This document shows positions 1-7,087 of a stretch of DNA of 57,163 bases, piece by piece (the stretch's first letter is position 1; each line of letters opens with the position of its first letter). Origin of the DNA: JAVBSX01 sp031549565 (GTDB lineage Bacteria; Planctomycetota; Planctomycetia; Pirellulales; Thermoguttaceae). The position numbers and the translations under genes are program-made. The notes beneath the pieces were generated by a model. That model made no database searches, was not told where the DNA came from, and saw nothing but the letters and a program-made list of their open reading frames with translations. The stretch covers positions 1 to 57,163 of the forward strand of contig JAVBPO010000151.1 of the NCBI GenBank assembly GCA_031549565.1, written 5' to 3'.

Positions 1-104
1 GAAAGGTCGGTTTGCACCAAACGGAAATCGGGAGCCTGTTTTCCGACAGTCGGCAAATCGCCGTTGACCCGGATCGGGGTTCCCTTGAATGTTACGGTTG
101 CCAT
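1..104 (-). CDS. tpx: Thiol peroxidase (Tpx), N-terminal part, cut by the window edge
   Basis: The minus strand reads MATVTFKGTPIRVNGDLP and continues with VGKQAPDFRLVQTDLS. This is the usual start of Tpx, an atypical 2-Cys peroxiredoxin that reduces hydrogen and alkyl peroxides with thioredoxin in the cytoplasm or periplasm. Only 34 codons lie in the window, so the peroxidatic and resolving cysteines cannot be seen. The ATG at 102-104 is preceded by an AGGAG Shine-Dalgarno motif at about 111-115, one of the few good ribosome sites in the window. The gene is divergent from frr. The assignment rests on the N-terminal signature (GxP/GxxAPDF) alone. Confidence 0.85.
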   Translation of the reverse strand, partial: MATVTFKGTPIRVNGDLPTVGKQAPDFRLVQTDL

Positions 105-299
105 GATTTGCTCCTTTCGTAAAGCGCCGAACGGCGTTCAGCGGCAAAATAGTCGATGTTGATACTCAATTTTATCGAGATTTTCACGGGAAGCAAGGAA
201 AAAACGAAAATTTTGAATGCCGTTCGATTGGGCGGGTCGAATTGTTGAAAATCTATGGTAAAATATGCCGCCAAACCATCCAACAACAGGGAAATACCC

Positions 300-860
300 A
301 TGCAAGCAGACGAAATTCTTTTGGACGTCGAAGACCGAATGGAAAAAGCGGTCGAAAAACTGAAACGGGACCTGACCGGTATTCGAACGGGTCGCGCGAA
401 CCCCGGACTCTTCGCCTCGATCAAGGTCGAAGTTTACGGGGCCTTCTGTCCGCTCAAACAGGTCGCTACAGTCGCCTGTCCGGAGCCGAGCCAAATCGTG
501 ATTCGGCCGTTCGACGCCGGAACGCTTAAGGATATCGAAAAAGCGATTGTCGCCTCCGACCTCGGATACACGCCGAACAACGACGGTCGTGTCGTCCGGA
601 TCAACATTCCGCCGCTTTCGACACAAGTTCGTCAAACGATGGTCAAGCGGATCAAGGAACTTTGCGAAGACTCGAAAGTCGCGATTCGCAACGTCCGCCG
701 CGACGGTAACAAACAGGCCGACAACTCGGAAAAGGACAAAATCTTCTCCGAAGACCGCCGCGATGAAACGAAAACGGAAATCCAGAACCTGACCAAACGG
801 TTCGAGGACGAAGCGAGTGAACTGGCGAAAATTCGCGAAAAGGAAGTGCTCGAAAATTGA
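300..860 (+). CDS. frr: Ribosome recycling factor
   Basis: The protein has 186 residues, the standard RRF length. RRF acts with EF-G to split post-termination ribosomes. Hallmarks visible are the N-terminal helix (VEDRMEKAVEKLKRDLTGIRTGRANPGL in two overlapping parts), the conserved GRANPGLF segment near residues 37-44, and the C-terminal NVRRDGNKQADNSEKDK block followed by EDRRDETKTEIQNLT. The reading frame is open upstream to 255, but the ATG at 300 matches the family start (MQADEILLDVEDRM), and AGGGA lies about 10 nt before it. The gene ends 14 nt before the convergent stop of the hydrogenase-like gene. The family's usual neighbours pyrH and tsf are not present here. The call is secure. 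Confidence 0.97.
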   Translation: MQADEILLDVEDRMEKAVEKLKRDLTGIRTGRANPGLFASIKVEVYGAFCPLKQVATVACPEPSQIVIRPFDAGTLKDIEKAIVASDLGYTPNNDGRVVRINIPPLSTQVRQTMVKRIKELCEDSKVAIRNVRRDGNKQADNSEKDKIFSEDRRDETKTEIQNLTKRFEDEASELAKIREKEVLEN

Positions 861-874
861 TTGGCTTTACGCCG

Positions 875-2650
875 TCACGCTTCCGTTTTCGCCTGTTCCA
901 TCAGGTTTTCCAGAAGCGACTCGGCCCGGGCGGCGTTTTCGCCGAGCGTCATTGCGATCGTCTCGGCCATCTGAATCTGCTGTTCGAGCAGCTCCCGGGC
1001 TTGGGTGACCGTTCTCTCGCGGAGTTGATCCAGGCTCGTTTGGCTCGACCGCATCCCGGTGATGTTCATGAAGATGCCGATGTATTGCTTTTCTTGCGGC
1101 AATGCGTACAGGTATTCATGGCAGACCAGATGGTAGTTCGGGTGCTCGACCGTGATATCCATGATTTCGGTCGAACCGGAAGCGGCGAGTTTCTCGAACG
1201 GCTCCGGGTCGATCAGGTAGGAAATCGGTTTGCCGCACACCGCGCCGGAGCATTTGAAATAGGAACGAAACGCCGGATTCATGCTTAAAATAATCAGGTG
1301 TTCATCGAGAACAACGATGCCGTTCGGGCTCGTTTCAATAATCTTGTCGACCCGCTGCTCCGCCAAACGCTTGACGTACGGAATGCACATTTCCTGTTCC
1401 GCCAATCCCTCGATCACGGCGATCGCTTTTTCGCGGCAAGTCGAATAACCGCAGCCGCCGCAATCGAGCATCTGCTCCGGCGTCACTTTGCCCGACTTTT
1501 CAAGCACTTGGCGGATCGCGTCCTCGGAGATTTCCTTGTGAACGATCGGCGACTTGGCCAAGTCGTACCGGACCGTCAGCGAATCGATGAACGCGAGGTC
1601 TTCTTTCGTGAGGATGTCTTCTTCGAAGGTCGATTTGGGGAGCGTCGCTTCCGACTCTTTCGTGTATTCGATGATATTGTGCCGCGCTTCGTAGTTTCCG
1701 ACGGGATGCCCGGACATATAGCCCGCCGCCGGACCACTGGCACAACCGGCGGGACAAAAGAGCGGTTCGATCACTTCGCCGGGCTTCGCTTCAGTGATCG
1801 CTTTGGAAATACCGTCGAACCCGCTGACTAATAGGACGTCGGGGTCGAGCATTTCATGCGACCATCCGCTGGTCAGAACGCAACCTCCTTCCAGAGGGAA
1901 AAGCCGGGCCCGGCCTCGGGGCGGTTCGTCGAAATCGCTTTCTTCGCAGCCGGACACTTCGATGTTTTCCTGCTTCATCCACTCGGCGAACTCCTCGAAT
2001 GTCAAAACGCAGTCGATTTGGCCGGGGGTTCTGTTATATTTCGCCCCTTCGCTTTTTTTGGCGACACACGGTCCGATGAAAACGACGCGGACATTCGGCC
2101 CGAGCTTGCTTCGGATATGCGCGGCGTGGGCGACCATCGGGGAAACGACCGGAACCAGGTATCTCGCCCAAGCGGGTTGATATTTTTGCACGTATTCGAC
2201 GACGGCGGGGCAGGACGTGCAAATGTTCGGTTCTTTCCGGTGTTTTTTGATGTAAAGCGAAGTCGCCTGGGCCACGAAATACGCTCCGATCGCGGTTTCG
2301 CCGACGTAAGAAAAACCGAGCCGCCGCAAAACAGAGGGAATCCGTTTTCGTTGCCAAGAGGGAAAATATCCGGCAAACGACGGGGCGAGCGAACAGGCGA
2401 CCTTTTCCCCGCCGCGGAGAAGCTGAATCGCCGTTTCCAGATCGTTGCGGTACGCTTTGGCGTGTTGCGGACATTCCCGGACGCAAGTTCCGCAAGCGAT
2501 ACAGCGATCGTCGACAACGGACGCCTGGCCTTCGTTCATCCGAATCGCTTTGACGGGGCAGTACCGAACGCAACGAAAACAGTCGCGACACATCGCGTTG
2601 TTCGTATAAACAACTTGCGAATGACGTTTTAAGCTTTCCGGATATTCCAT
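875..2650 (-). CDS. [FeFe]-hydrogenase-like iron-sulfur protein with PAS domain (HsfB/sensory type)
   Basis: The 591-residue protein has four parts. (1) A 2x[4Fe-4S] ferredoxin domain with Cys 21, 24, 27, 31 and Cys 50, 53, 56, 60. (2) A hydrogenase large-subunit C-terminal-like domain with H-cluster motifs CTSCP (Cys147), GPCVAKKSE (Cys195) and FCPAGCASG (Cys299, Cys303). (3) A CGGCGYSTC Fe-S domain of PF04060 type (Cys 397, 400, 405, 422). (4) A PAS domain (about 433-530) followed by a coiled coil to the end. All four H-cluster ligand cysteines are kept, but the proton-transfer Cys of the catalytic TSCCP motif is Ser here. This suggests sensing rather than bulk H2 turnover, as in sensory [FeFe]-hydrogenases and HsfB-type proteins. 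No SpoIIE phosphatase, kinase or maturase gene adjoins it. An upstream in-frame ATG at 2689 would add 13 residues, and the 7-bp repeat abuts that ATG. 2650 was chosen because it fits the usual spacing to the first ferredoxin motif. Confidence 0.82.
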   Translation of the reverse strand: MEYPESLKRHSQVVYTNNAMCRDCFRCVRYCPVKAIRMNEGQASVVDDRCIACGTCVRECPQHAKAYRNDLETAIQLLRGGEKVACSLAPSFAGYFPSWQRKRIPSVLRRLGFSYVGETAIGAYFVAQATSLYIKKHRKEPNICTSCPAVVEYVQKYQPAWARYLVPVVSPMVAHAAHIRSKLGPNVRVVFIGPCVAKKSEGAKYNRTPGQIDCVLTFEEFAEWMKQENIEVSGCEESDFDEPPRGRARLFPLEGGCVLTSGWSHEMLDPDVLLVSGFDGISKAITEAKPGEVIEPLFCPAGCASGPAAGYMSGHPVGNYEARHNIIEYTKESEATLPKSTFEEDILTKEDLAFIDSLTVRYDLAKSPIVHKEISEDAIRQVLEKSGKVTPEQMLDCGGCGYSTCREKAIAVIEGLAEQEMCIPYVKRLAEQRVDKIIETSPNGIVVLDEHLIILSMNPAFRSYFKCSGAVCGKPISYLIDPEPFEKLAASGSTEIMDITVEHPNYHLVCHEYLYALPQEKQYIGIFMNITGMRSSQTSLDQLRERTVTQARELLEQQIQMAETIAMTLGENAARAESLLENLMEQAKTEA

Positions 2651-2700
2651 CTTTTTCAAAAATGCCTTTGGTTTGGTATTATGCCCCATGCGAGGAAAAT

Positions 2701-2783
2701 AGACGACAGACGACAGAGGACAGACGACAGAGAGAGAATCGCTTCGCAATCTTGGTTTTCCTGTTGTCTGTCGTCTGTCCTCT
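2701..2783. repeat. Inverted 7-bp tandem arrays (ACAGACG type), element H1
   Basis: The left arm (2701-2730) is four 7-bp units of AGACGAC/AGAGGAC type. The right arm (2761-2783) is the reverse complement of such units. The arms flank a loop containing GAATCGCTTCGCAATCTTGG. The same loop and arms recur at 26693-26795, so this is a dispersed element about 85-100 bp long. It lies between the divergent hydrogenase-like gene and tilS and could fold into a long hairpin. Confidence 0.85.
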
Positions 2784-2941
2784 ATTTCCACCAAAAGAGT
2801 CAACTTACAGTTTTAGGCTTGACGAACCAGTGTGTTTCCTCTCGATTGCGTCCTCGTGTCAATCAGTTTACAATAAATCCAAGTTCGAGACAATTTGGTA
2901 CAAGGCAAAAATTTCGGCAGTACTTTGGAAAAGAGGAATCC

Positions 2942-2968
2942 ATGAAAAGCGACGATGCCCAACCGTAA
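2942..2968 (+). CDS. Possible 8-codon leader peptide (MKSDDAQP) coupled to tilS
   Basis: A GAGGAA Shine-Dalgarno-like site precedes ATG at 2942 by a good distance. That ATG opens the short frame MKSDDAQP, and its TAA overlaps the tilS ATG as TAATG at 2966-2970. tilS itself has no ribosome site. This geometry would suit termination-reinitiation. It could also be chance, with tilS starting at a non-ATG codon upstream in its own frame. Confidence 0.3.
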   Translation: MKSDDAQP

Positions 2969-3948
2969 TGAAGATTTCGAGCGAAAAACTTAATCGCCGG
3001 CTCAAATGCGGTGTGCTCCTGGCGGTGTCGGGGGGGGCGGATTCGGTTGCGATGTTGCGGATTTGCGTGGAACGTCGGTCGGCGGATTCGATTCTTGCCG
3101 TTGCGCATGTCAATCACGATCTACGCGGCGACGAGTCGGAAGAGGATGCCCGATTCGTCCGAGCGCTCGCGGATCGGTTCGCGCTCCCTTATTTCGAGCA
3201 TCGAATCGAAAAGCGGGACTGGTCGCTCGACGAAACCGGAAGCAGGGAATCGGCGGCTCGAAATATTCGATACGATTTTTTGACAAAAACGGCCCTGGAA
3301 AACGGATTGCGACATATCGCGACCGCCCATACGAAAAACGACCAGGTGGAAACCGTGCTGCACCGAATTCTCCGCGGGACCGGAATTGCCGGACTTGCAG
3401 GGATTCCCGCCGTGCGACCGCTCAACGATGCCGTGTCGCTGATTCGCCCGCTGCTCGACGTTTCGCGGGAAGAAATCGTCGACTATCTTGCGGATCTCGG
3501 ACAGCCGTATCGGATCGATTCGACGAACGCGACCCCGGACTTCACGCGAAACCGGCTTCGTTTGGAGCTCTTACCCAAGCTTAGAGCGGAATACAACGCG
3601 AATCTCGACGACGCTCTTGGACGTCTTGCCGAACTGGCCGGAGACGTTCAAGCGATTCTCGACGAAAAAACGGCGACGCTCCGCCGGGAATGCGTGATTT
3701 TTGTTTCAGAAACAGAAATCCGGCTGAATCGTTCGCGACTGGTTCGTGAATCGCCGTTTGCGGTTCGCGAACTGCTTGTTTCGCTTTGGAAAGAACTCGA
3801 CCGTCCTTTGCGTCGCATGGGATTCGAGGAATGGAACGTCCTGGAGAACGAAATCCGCGTTCCGCGAACGCCGCGTCTCCAATTGCCCGAGGGAGTGGAG
3901 ATCACGGTCGATCTGAAAACGGAAATCGTACACATCCGTTTCGGCTAA
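2968..3948 (+). CDS. tilS: tRNA(Ile)-lysidine synthase
   Basis: TilS ligates lysine to C34 of tRNA-Ile(CAU) so that the tRNA reads AUA. It is an essential cytoplasmic enzyme. The N-type ATP pyrophosphatase loop AVSGGADSVAML is at residues 18-29, followed by AHVNHDLRGDESEEDARFV, ESAARNIRYDFL, TAHTKNDQVETVLHRILRG and RPLLDVSREEI, all typical of the family. At 326 residues it is shorter than E. coli TilS (about 430) and resembles the short form with a reduced C-terminal tRNA-binding region. The frame is open far upstream, but the ATG at 2968 gives the expected N-terminus. This start has no Shine-Dalgarno site and overlaps the stop of a small leader frame. Confidence 0.93.
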   Translation: MKISSEKLNRRLKCGVLLAVSGGADSVAMLRICVERRSADSILAVAHVNHDLRGDESEEDARFVRALADRFALPYFEHRIEKRDWSLDETGSRESAARNIRYDFLTKTALENGLRHIATAHTKNDQVETVLHRILRGTGIAGLAGIPAVRPLNDAVSLIRPLLDVSREEIVDYLADLGQPYRIDSTNATPDFTRNRLRLELLPKLRAEYNANLDDALGRLAELAGDVQAILDEKTATLRRECVIFVSETEIRLNRSRLVRESPFAVRELLVSLWKELDRPLRRMGFEEWNVLENEIRVPRTPRLQLPEGVEITVDLKTEIVHIRFG

Positions 3949-4011
3949 ACCGGCGAAAGATATTCCTGCCGCCCTGTGAAACTTAGAAGGGAGACAGTAA
4001 AATGGAAATCC

Positions 4012-4111
4012 GTTAGCCGGTTCGTCTGCGAACCGCAGTGGGCGGCTGCTTTCTGAAAATTGCGATGTCATTCATCCGTGTGCAGCCCGTCGCAGGCGAC
4101 GGGGTTAACAC
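4012..4111. repeat. Hairpin element G1 (GTTAGCC...GGTTAAC)
   Basis: The element starts with GTTAGCCGGTTCGTCTGCG and ends with CCCGTCGCAGGCGACGGGG followed by TTAACAC. Each end contains its own hairpin: CGGTTCG/CGAACCG and CCCGTCG/CGACGGG. A closely related copy is at 33317-33396. Here it occupies most of the spacer between tilS and the next gene. Confidence 0.8.
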
Positions 4112-4145
4112 ACGCGGGGCAAACCCACGCCGCAAACGAGTCCTT

Positions 4146-4928
4146 ATGCAACCCTCCCCCAAAAAGTCCCTGTTCTCCAGAATCGTGTCGTTTACGGGAA
4201 CTCTCGTTTTTTTCAGCGTTCCGGTCGTCCTCCTTCTTGTCGGGCTGGTCGTCTGGAAAACGTCTTTCCTGTTCGGCGCGATCGAGCCGGAGAAAGCATC
4301 GCCGTTCCAGATTTTGCTGTTGCTCTGTGTCCGGGATATGGAAAACCAACCCCAGGAAACGGTCGATCGAATTTTGGCTCGTCTCGAAGAAACGGTAGGC
4401 CCTTCTTCCGGCGAGATGGTCGAACTGAAAATGAATTCCTTCGTCCGAAAAATCGTAACGGGCGAATTGACGCGACGTCGCAACGACATCGCCGGGTACA
4501 CGTTGTTCGCGACGGCTTCCGGCGGTTCGCAAGCTGCGGAAAAAAACGAGGAAATTTTGGCCAAGACGAAACCGCTGGCCGAACGCAATATTCTTTTTCT
4601 CTTCAAAAGTTGGTATATTCGTGAGATGAACCGTTGTAATTCGGCTTCGGACCGGGAAAAGCAAGCGATTTTGCAGAAGTTCGTCGACGAATTGAAATGG
4701 TGGGGCCGTTTCAGCGAAAACGTTTACAAAGCGTGCGATATTCCTCCGCTTTCGCTGCTCGAAATGGGCAAGGAGTACGAGATGACGTTTGAGTATTACC
4801 GCAGGACAACCGATCCGCCCGTTTATCAGAAGATGCTCGTTTTCCGGGATAAACTGCAAGCCGCGTTCGTCGTTTCCGAAACGAAAAACCGCGTCAACCA
4901 GTTTCTCGGGCCCCTGTGGGGAAAGTAG
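4146..4928 (+). CDS. Membrane-anchored protein of unknown function
   Basis: No family was recognised. The 260-residue protein starts with a short basic segment (MQPSPKKSLFSRIVS), then one hydrophobic stretch of about 25 residues (roughly 17-42: TGTLVFFSVPVVLLLVGLVV). A soluble, charged, helix-rich remainder follows, with a predicted helix-forming segment around the YIREMNRCNSASDREKQ region. This fits a single-pass inner-membrane protein with a periplasmic or cytoplasmic domain. The frame is open upstream to 4038, but that part is repeat element G1 translated, so the ATG at 4146 was preferred. No strong ribosome site is visible. The next gene on the same strand is 268 bp away across another inverted repeat, so cotranscription is doubtful. 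Confidence 0.6.
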   Translation: MQPSPKKSLFSRIVSFTGTLVFFSVPVVLLLVGLVVWKTSFLFGAIEPEKASPFQILLLLCVRDMENQPQETVDRILARLEETVGPSSGEMVELKMNSFVRKIVTGELTRRRNDIAGYTLFATASGGSQAAEKNEEILAKTKPLAERNILFLFKSWYIREMNRCNSASDREKQAILQKFVDELKWWGRFSENVYKACDIPPLSLLEMGKEYEMTFEYYRRTTDPPVYQKMLVFRDKLQAAFVVSETKNRVNQFLGPLWGK

Positions 4929-4948
4929 TGATGAATTGCGAGTGTTCC

Positions 4949-4981
4949 GTTAACGGCGGGGCTTGCGCCGCGTTTGTTTGA
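4949..4981. repeat. GC-rich hairpin repeat (GTTAACGGCGGGGCTTG)
   Basis: This is a copy of the short hairpin repeat whose better-preserved version (GCGGGGCAAGCCCCGC core) lies inverted at 23908-23937. It sits just downstream of the membrane-protein gene and may help terminate transcription. Confidence 0.6.
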
Positions 4982-4994
4982 GGGAATGTCTCTC

Positions 4995-5105
4995 TTCGAA
5001 TCAGAGCCGCGCACGAAGTAAGCGGTATTGTGGTTTATCAATGTAAAAACGTTGCGATAAATTCGACTCGAACACCGCTTACTACGTGCGCGGCTCTGAT
5101 TCGAA
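4995..5105. repeat. Long near-perfect inverted repeat, 32-bp arms
   Basis: The left arm (4995-5026) starts TTCGAATCAGAGCCGCGC and the right arm (5074-5105) is its reverse complement with one mismatch in 32 bp. The loop is 47 bp. It could form a strong cruciform or RNA hairpin, or be a MITE-like remnant. It carries no reading frame. Confidence 0.9.
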
Positions 5106-5196
5106 ATGGGCCAATTTCCTCGCTGGTATTGGATTTATCCGAGATTAACCCAATTGACGGAATGAGAAAAGCCTCAATCCGGGAAAGGATGATAAT

Positions 5197-6825
5197 ATGA
5201 TCGCGTCGCTCCTCTTTCTTGCCGTACTTTGCGCCGCTGCCGAAGAGCCGGTTGTCCATTGGGGCGGTTCGCCGCAGAGGAATAATGTCTCTCAAGCGAC
5301 CGGGATCGTGGAAACCTGGAATCCGGGGCAATTCGACAAGCGGTCCGGCCAATGGATCGGCGGGGACAAAATGAAAAATATCGAGTGGGTTGCGAAACTC
5401 GGTGCAACGACTTATTCGACGCCGATCGTTTCCGGCGAAAAAGTGTTCTGCGGTACGAACAACAAGTCGGGGCTCGATCCGAAATATCCTGCCGACGTCG
5501 ATTTGGGGGTTCTCGTCGTCCTCAATCTCGCCGATGGACGCTTCCTCGGGCAGTTTGCGTGGGAAAAACTCGACGGAGCCTTGGATTGGCCCGAACAGGG
5601 GCTCTGCTCCAATCCGACCGTTCAAGGCAATCGGCTTTGGGTCGTTTCCAACCGGAGCGAGGTCGTTTGCCTTAACACGGAGCCGGACGTCCCGGAAGTT
5701 CTGTGGTCCTTCAATATGATGGAACGCCTCAAGACCAAACCGCATCACATGAGCTGCTGCTCCGTGCTGATTCTCGACGATCTGCTCTTTACGGGAACGT
5801 CCAACGGTGTCGGGCCGGACGAAAAATCGGTCGTCGCGCCGTCCGCACCGAGTTTCATCGCCTTGGACAAAACCAGCGGCGAACTGATTTGGAGCGACGC
5901 GAGCCCGGGGGAAAACATTCTGGACGGCCAATGGGGCTCGCCGTGTGCTCTTCAGTGGACCGACGCAAGTGGAAAATCGAGAACACAAGTCGTCTTTCCC
6001 GGCGGAGACGGTTGGCTTTACGCGTTTGAAGTTCTTTCCAAGGAGGAAGCAGGACACGACCGACCGCGTATTTTGAAATCGTGGAAATTCGACTGTAATC
6101 CCAAGGATTCTGTTTGGAAAGGACACGGAAACGGCGATCGCAACATCCTGGTCGCAACGCCGGTCGTGCATCAGAACCGTGTTTTCATTGCGACCGGTCA
6201 GGATCCCGAGTCCGGCGAAGGCCCCGGCGTTCTTTGGTGTGTTGAGCCGCTTAAAATTCTCGAAAAATTCGGCGAACAGGCTCGTGAAAAAAACGTAAAC
6301 CCGGATAGTTTCGTCGATGTCAGCGAAAACCTGGTCGTCGATTCGAGCGGAAAGCCGGTTCCCCCACGTCGCACCAAAGCGGTGGACGAATCCCAAGGAG
6401 AAAAGATCGTTCCAAATCCCGATTCGGCGGCGGTTTGGTCGTATCGGGGAAAGGATCCCGATTCCAAAGAGTTTGAGGACCGATTCCACCGGACGATCGG
6501 TTCGGTCGTCGTTACGGACGAAAACCTGCTTTTGGTTGGAGATTTTTCCGGCGTCGTTCACTGCCTGGAAGCCTCGTCCGGTAAATGTTGCTGGACTTAC
6601 GACGTAATGTCCACCATTTGGGGAGGCGCCTTGGCAGTTGACGGTAAATTTTTCATTGGAGACTCCGAAGGTGATGTTGCAATTTTCAAGTCTTCCCCAA
6701 AATTACAGCTTTTCTCGGAAATTAACATGGGTTCGTCGATCTACGGTTCACCGACTGTCGCCGACGATTCGATGCTGATTTCAACCGACAAGAGTGTCTA
6801 CTCACTAAAAAATCCCAAAAAATAA
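5197..6825 (+). CDS. Exported PQQ-type beta-propeller protein
   Basis: The 542-residue protein has a short hydrophobic N-terminus (MIASLLFLAVLCAAA) that looks like a signal peptide. The rest is made of recurring propeller blades with the motif [AV]LDKTSGELIWS / CLEASSGKCCWTYD / GSPTVADDSMLIST. This is the PQQ-binding-like (BamB/quinoprotein-like) fold that is greatly expanded in planctomycetes, where most members have no proven cofactor or enzyme activity. Blades are recognisable from about residue 55 to the C-terminus. An AAGGA motif lies about 9 nt before the ATG. Its role is probably extracytoplasmic scaffolding or redox, and the substrate is unknown. It stands alone between repeat spacers. 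Confidence 0.8.
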   Translation: MIASLLFLAVLCAAAEEPVVHWGGSPQRNNVSQATGIVETWNPGQFDKRSGQWIGGDKMKNIEWVAKLGATTYSTPIVSGEKVFCGTNNKSGLDPKYPADVDLGVLVVLNLADGRFLGQFAWEKLDGALDWPEQGLCSNPTVQGNRLWVVSNRSEVVCLNTEPDVPEVLWSFNMMERLKTKPHHMSCCSVLILDDLLFTGTSNGVGPDEKSVVAPSAPSFIALDKTSGELIWSDASPGENILDGQWGSPCALQWTDASGKSRTQVVFPGGDGWLYAFEVLSKEEAGHDRPRILKSWKFDCNPKDSVWKGHGNGDRNILVATPVVHQNRVFIATGQDPESGEGPGVLWCVEPLKILEKFGEQAREKNVNPDSFVDVSENLVVDSSGKPVPPRRTKAVDESQGEKIVPNPDSAAVWSYRGKDPDSKEFEDRFHRTIGSVVVTDENLLLVGDFSGVVHCLEASSGKCCWTYDVMSTIWGGALAVDGKFFIGDSEGDVAIFKSSPKLQLFSEINMGSSIYGSPTVADDSMLISTDKSVYSLKNPKK

Positions 6826-6963
6826 TTATTTTTCGTAATTTGGATTACATTATTACCTTTTCTAAATTTCTCTCGAATCGTCTTTAGTACTGGAATTATT
6901 GTTTCTTCGCCCGCGTTGACCACGGTTCCTTGAAAAAGATATTACTGCTATATTTTTTACAGG

Positions 6964-6992
6964 TTGCACAGAAAAAATAACTGGTATAGAAT
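6964..6992 (+). promoter_or_regulatory. Predicted sigma-70-type promoter for the sigma-factor gene
   Basis: TTGCAC (6964-6969) and TAGAAT (6987-6992) are 17 bp apart in the AT-rich 262-bp spacer before the sigma-factor gene. A second extended -10 candidate, TGCTATATT, is at 6946-6954. Both are sequence predictions only. Confidence 0.4.
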
Positions 6993-7087
6993 ATCGGGTG
7001 AAATTTGTCGTACGATGCCGAAACGACCTGCAATTTTACCGGCACGAAATTTTTACATGATTTCTGTCCAAAAGAAGAGAAGGAGTG

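Noticed and set aside
4038..4145. Extra N-terminus of the membrane protein
   Set aside because: The added residues are encoded by repeat element G1.
5038..6561. 507-codon open frame opposite the PQQ-propeller gene
   Set aside because: No family motifs, and it mirrors the codon bias of the real gene. The plus-strand propeller motifs are clear.
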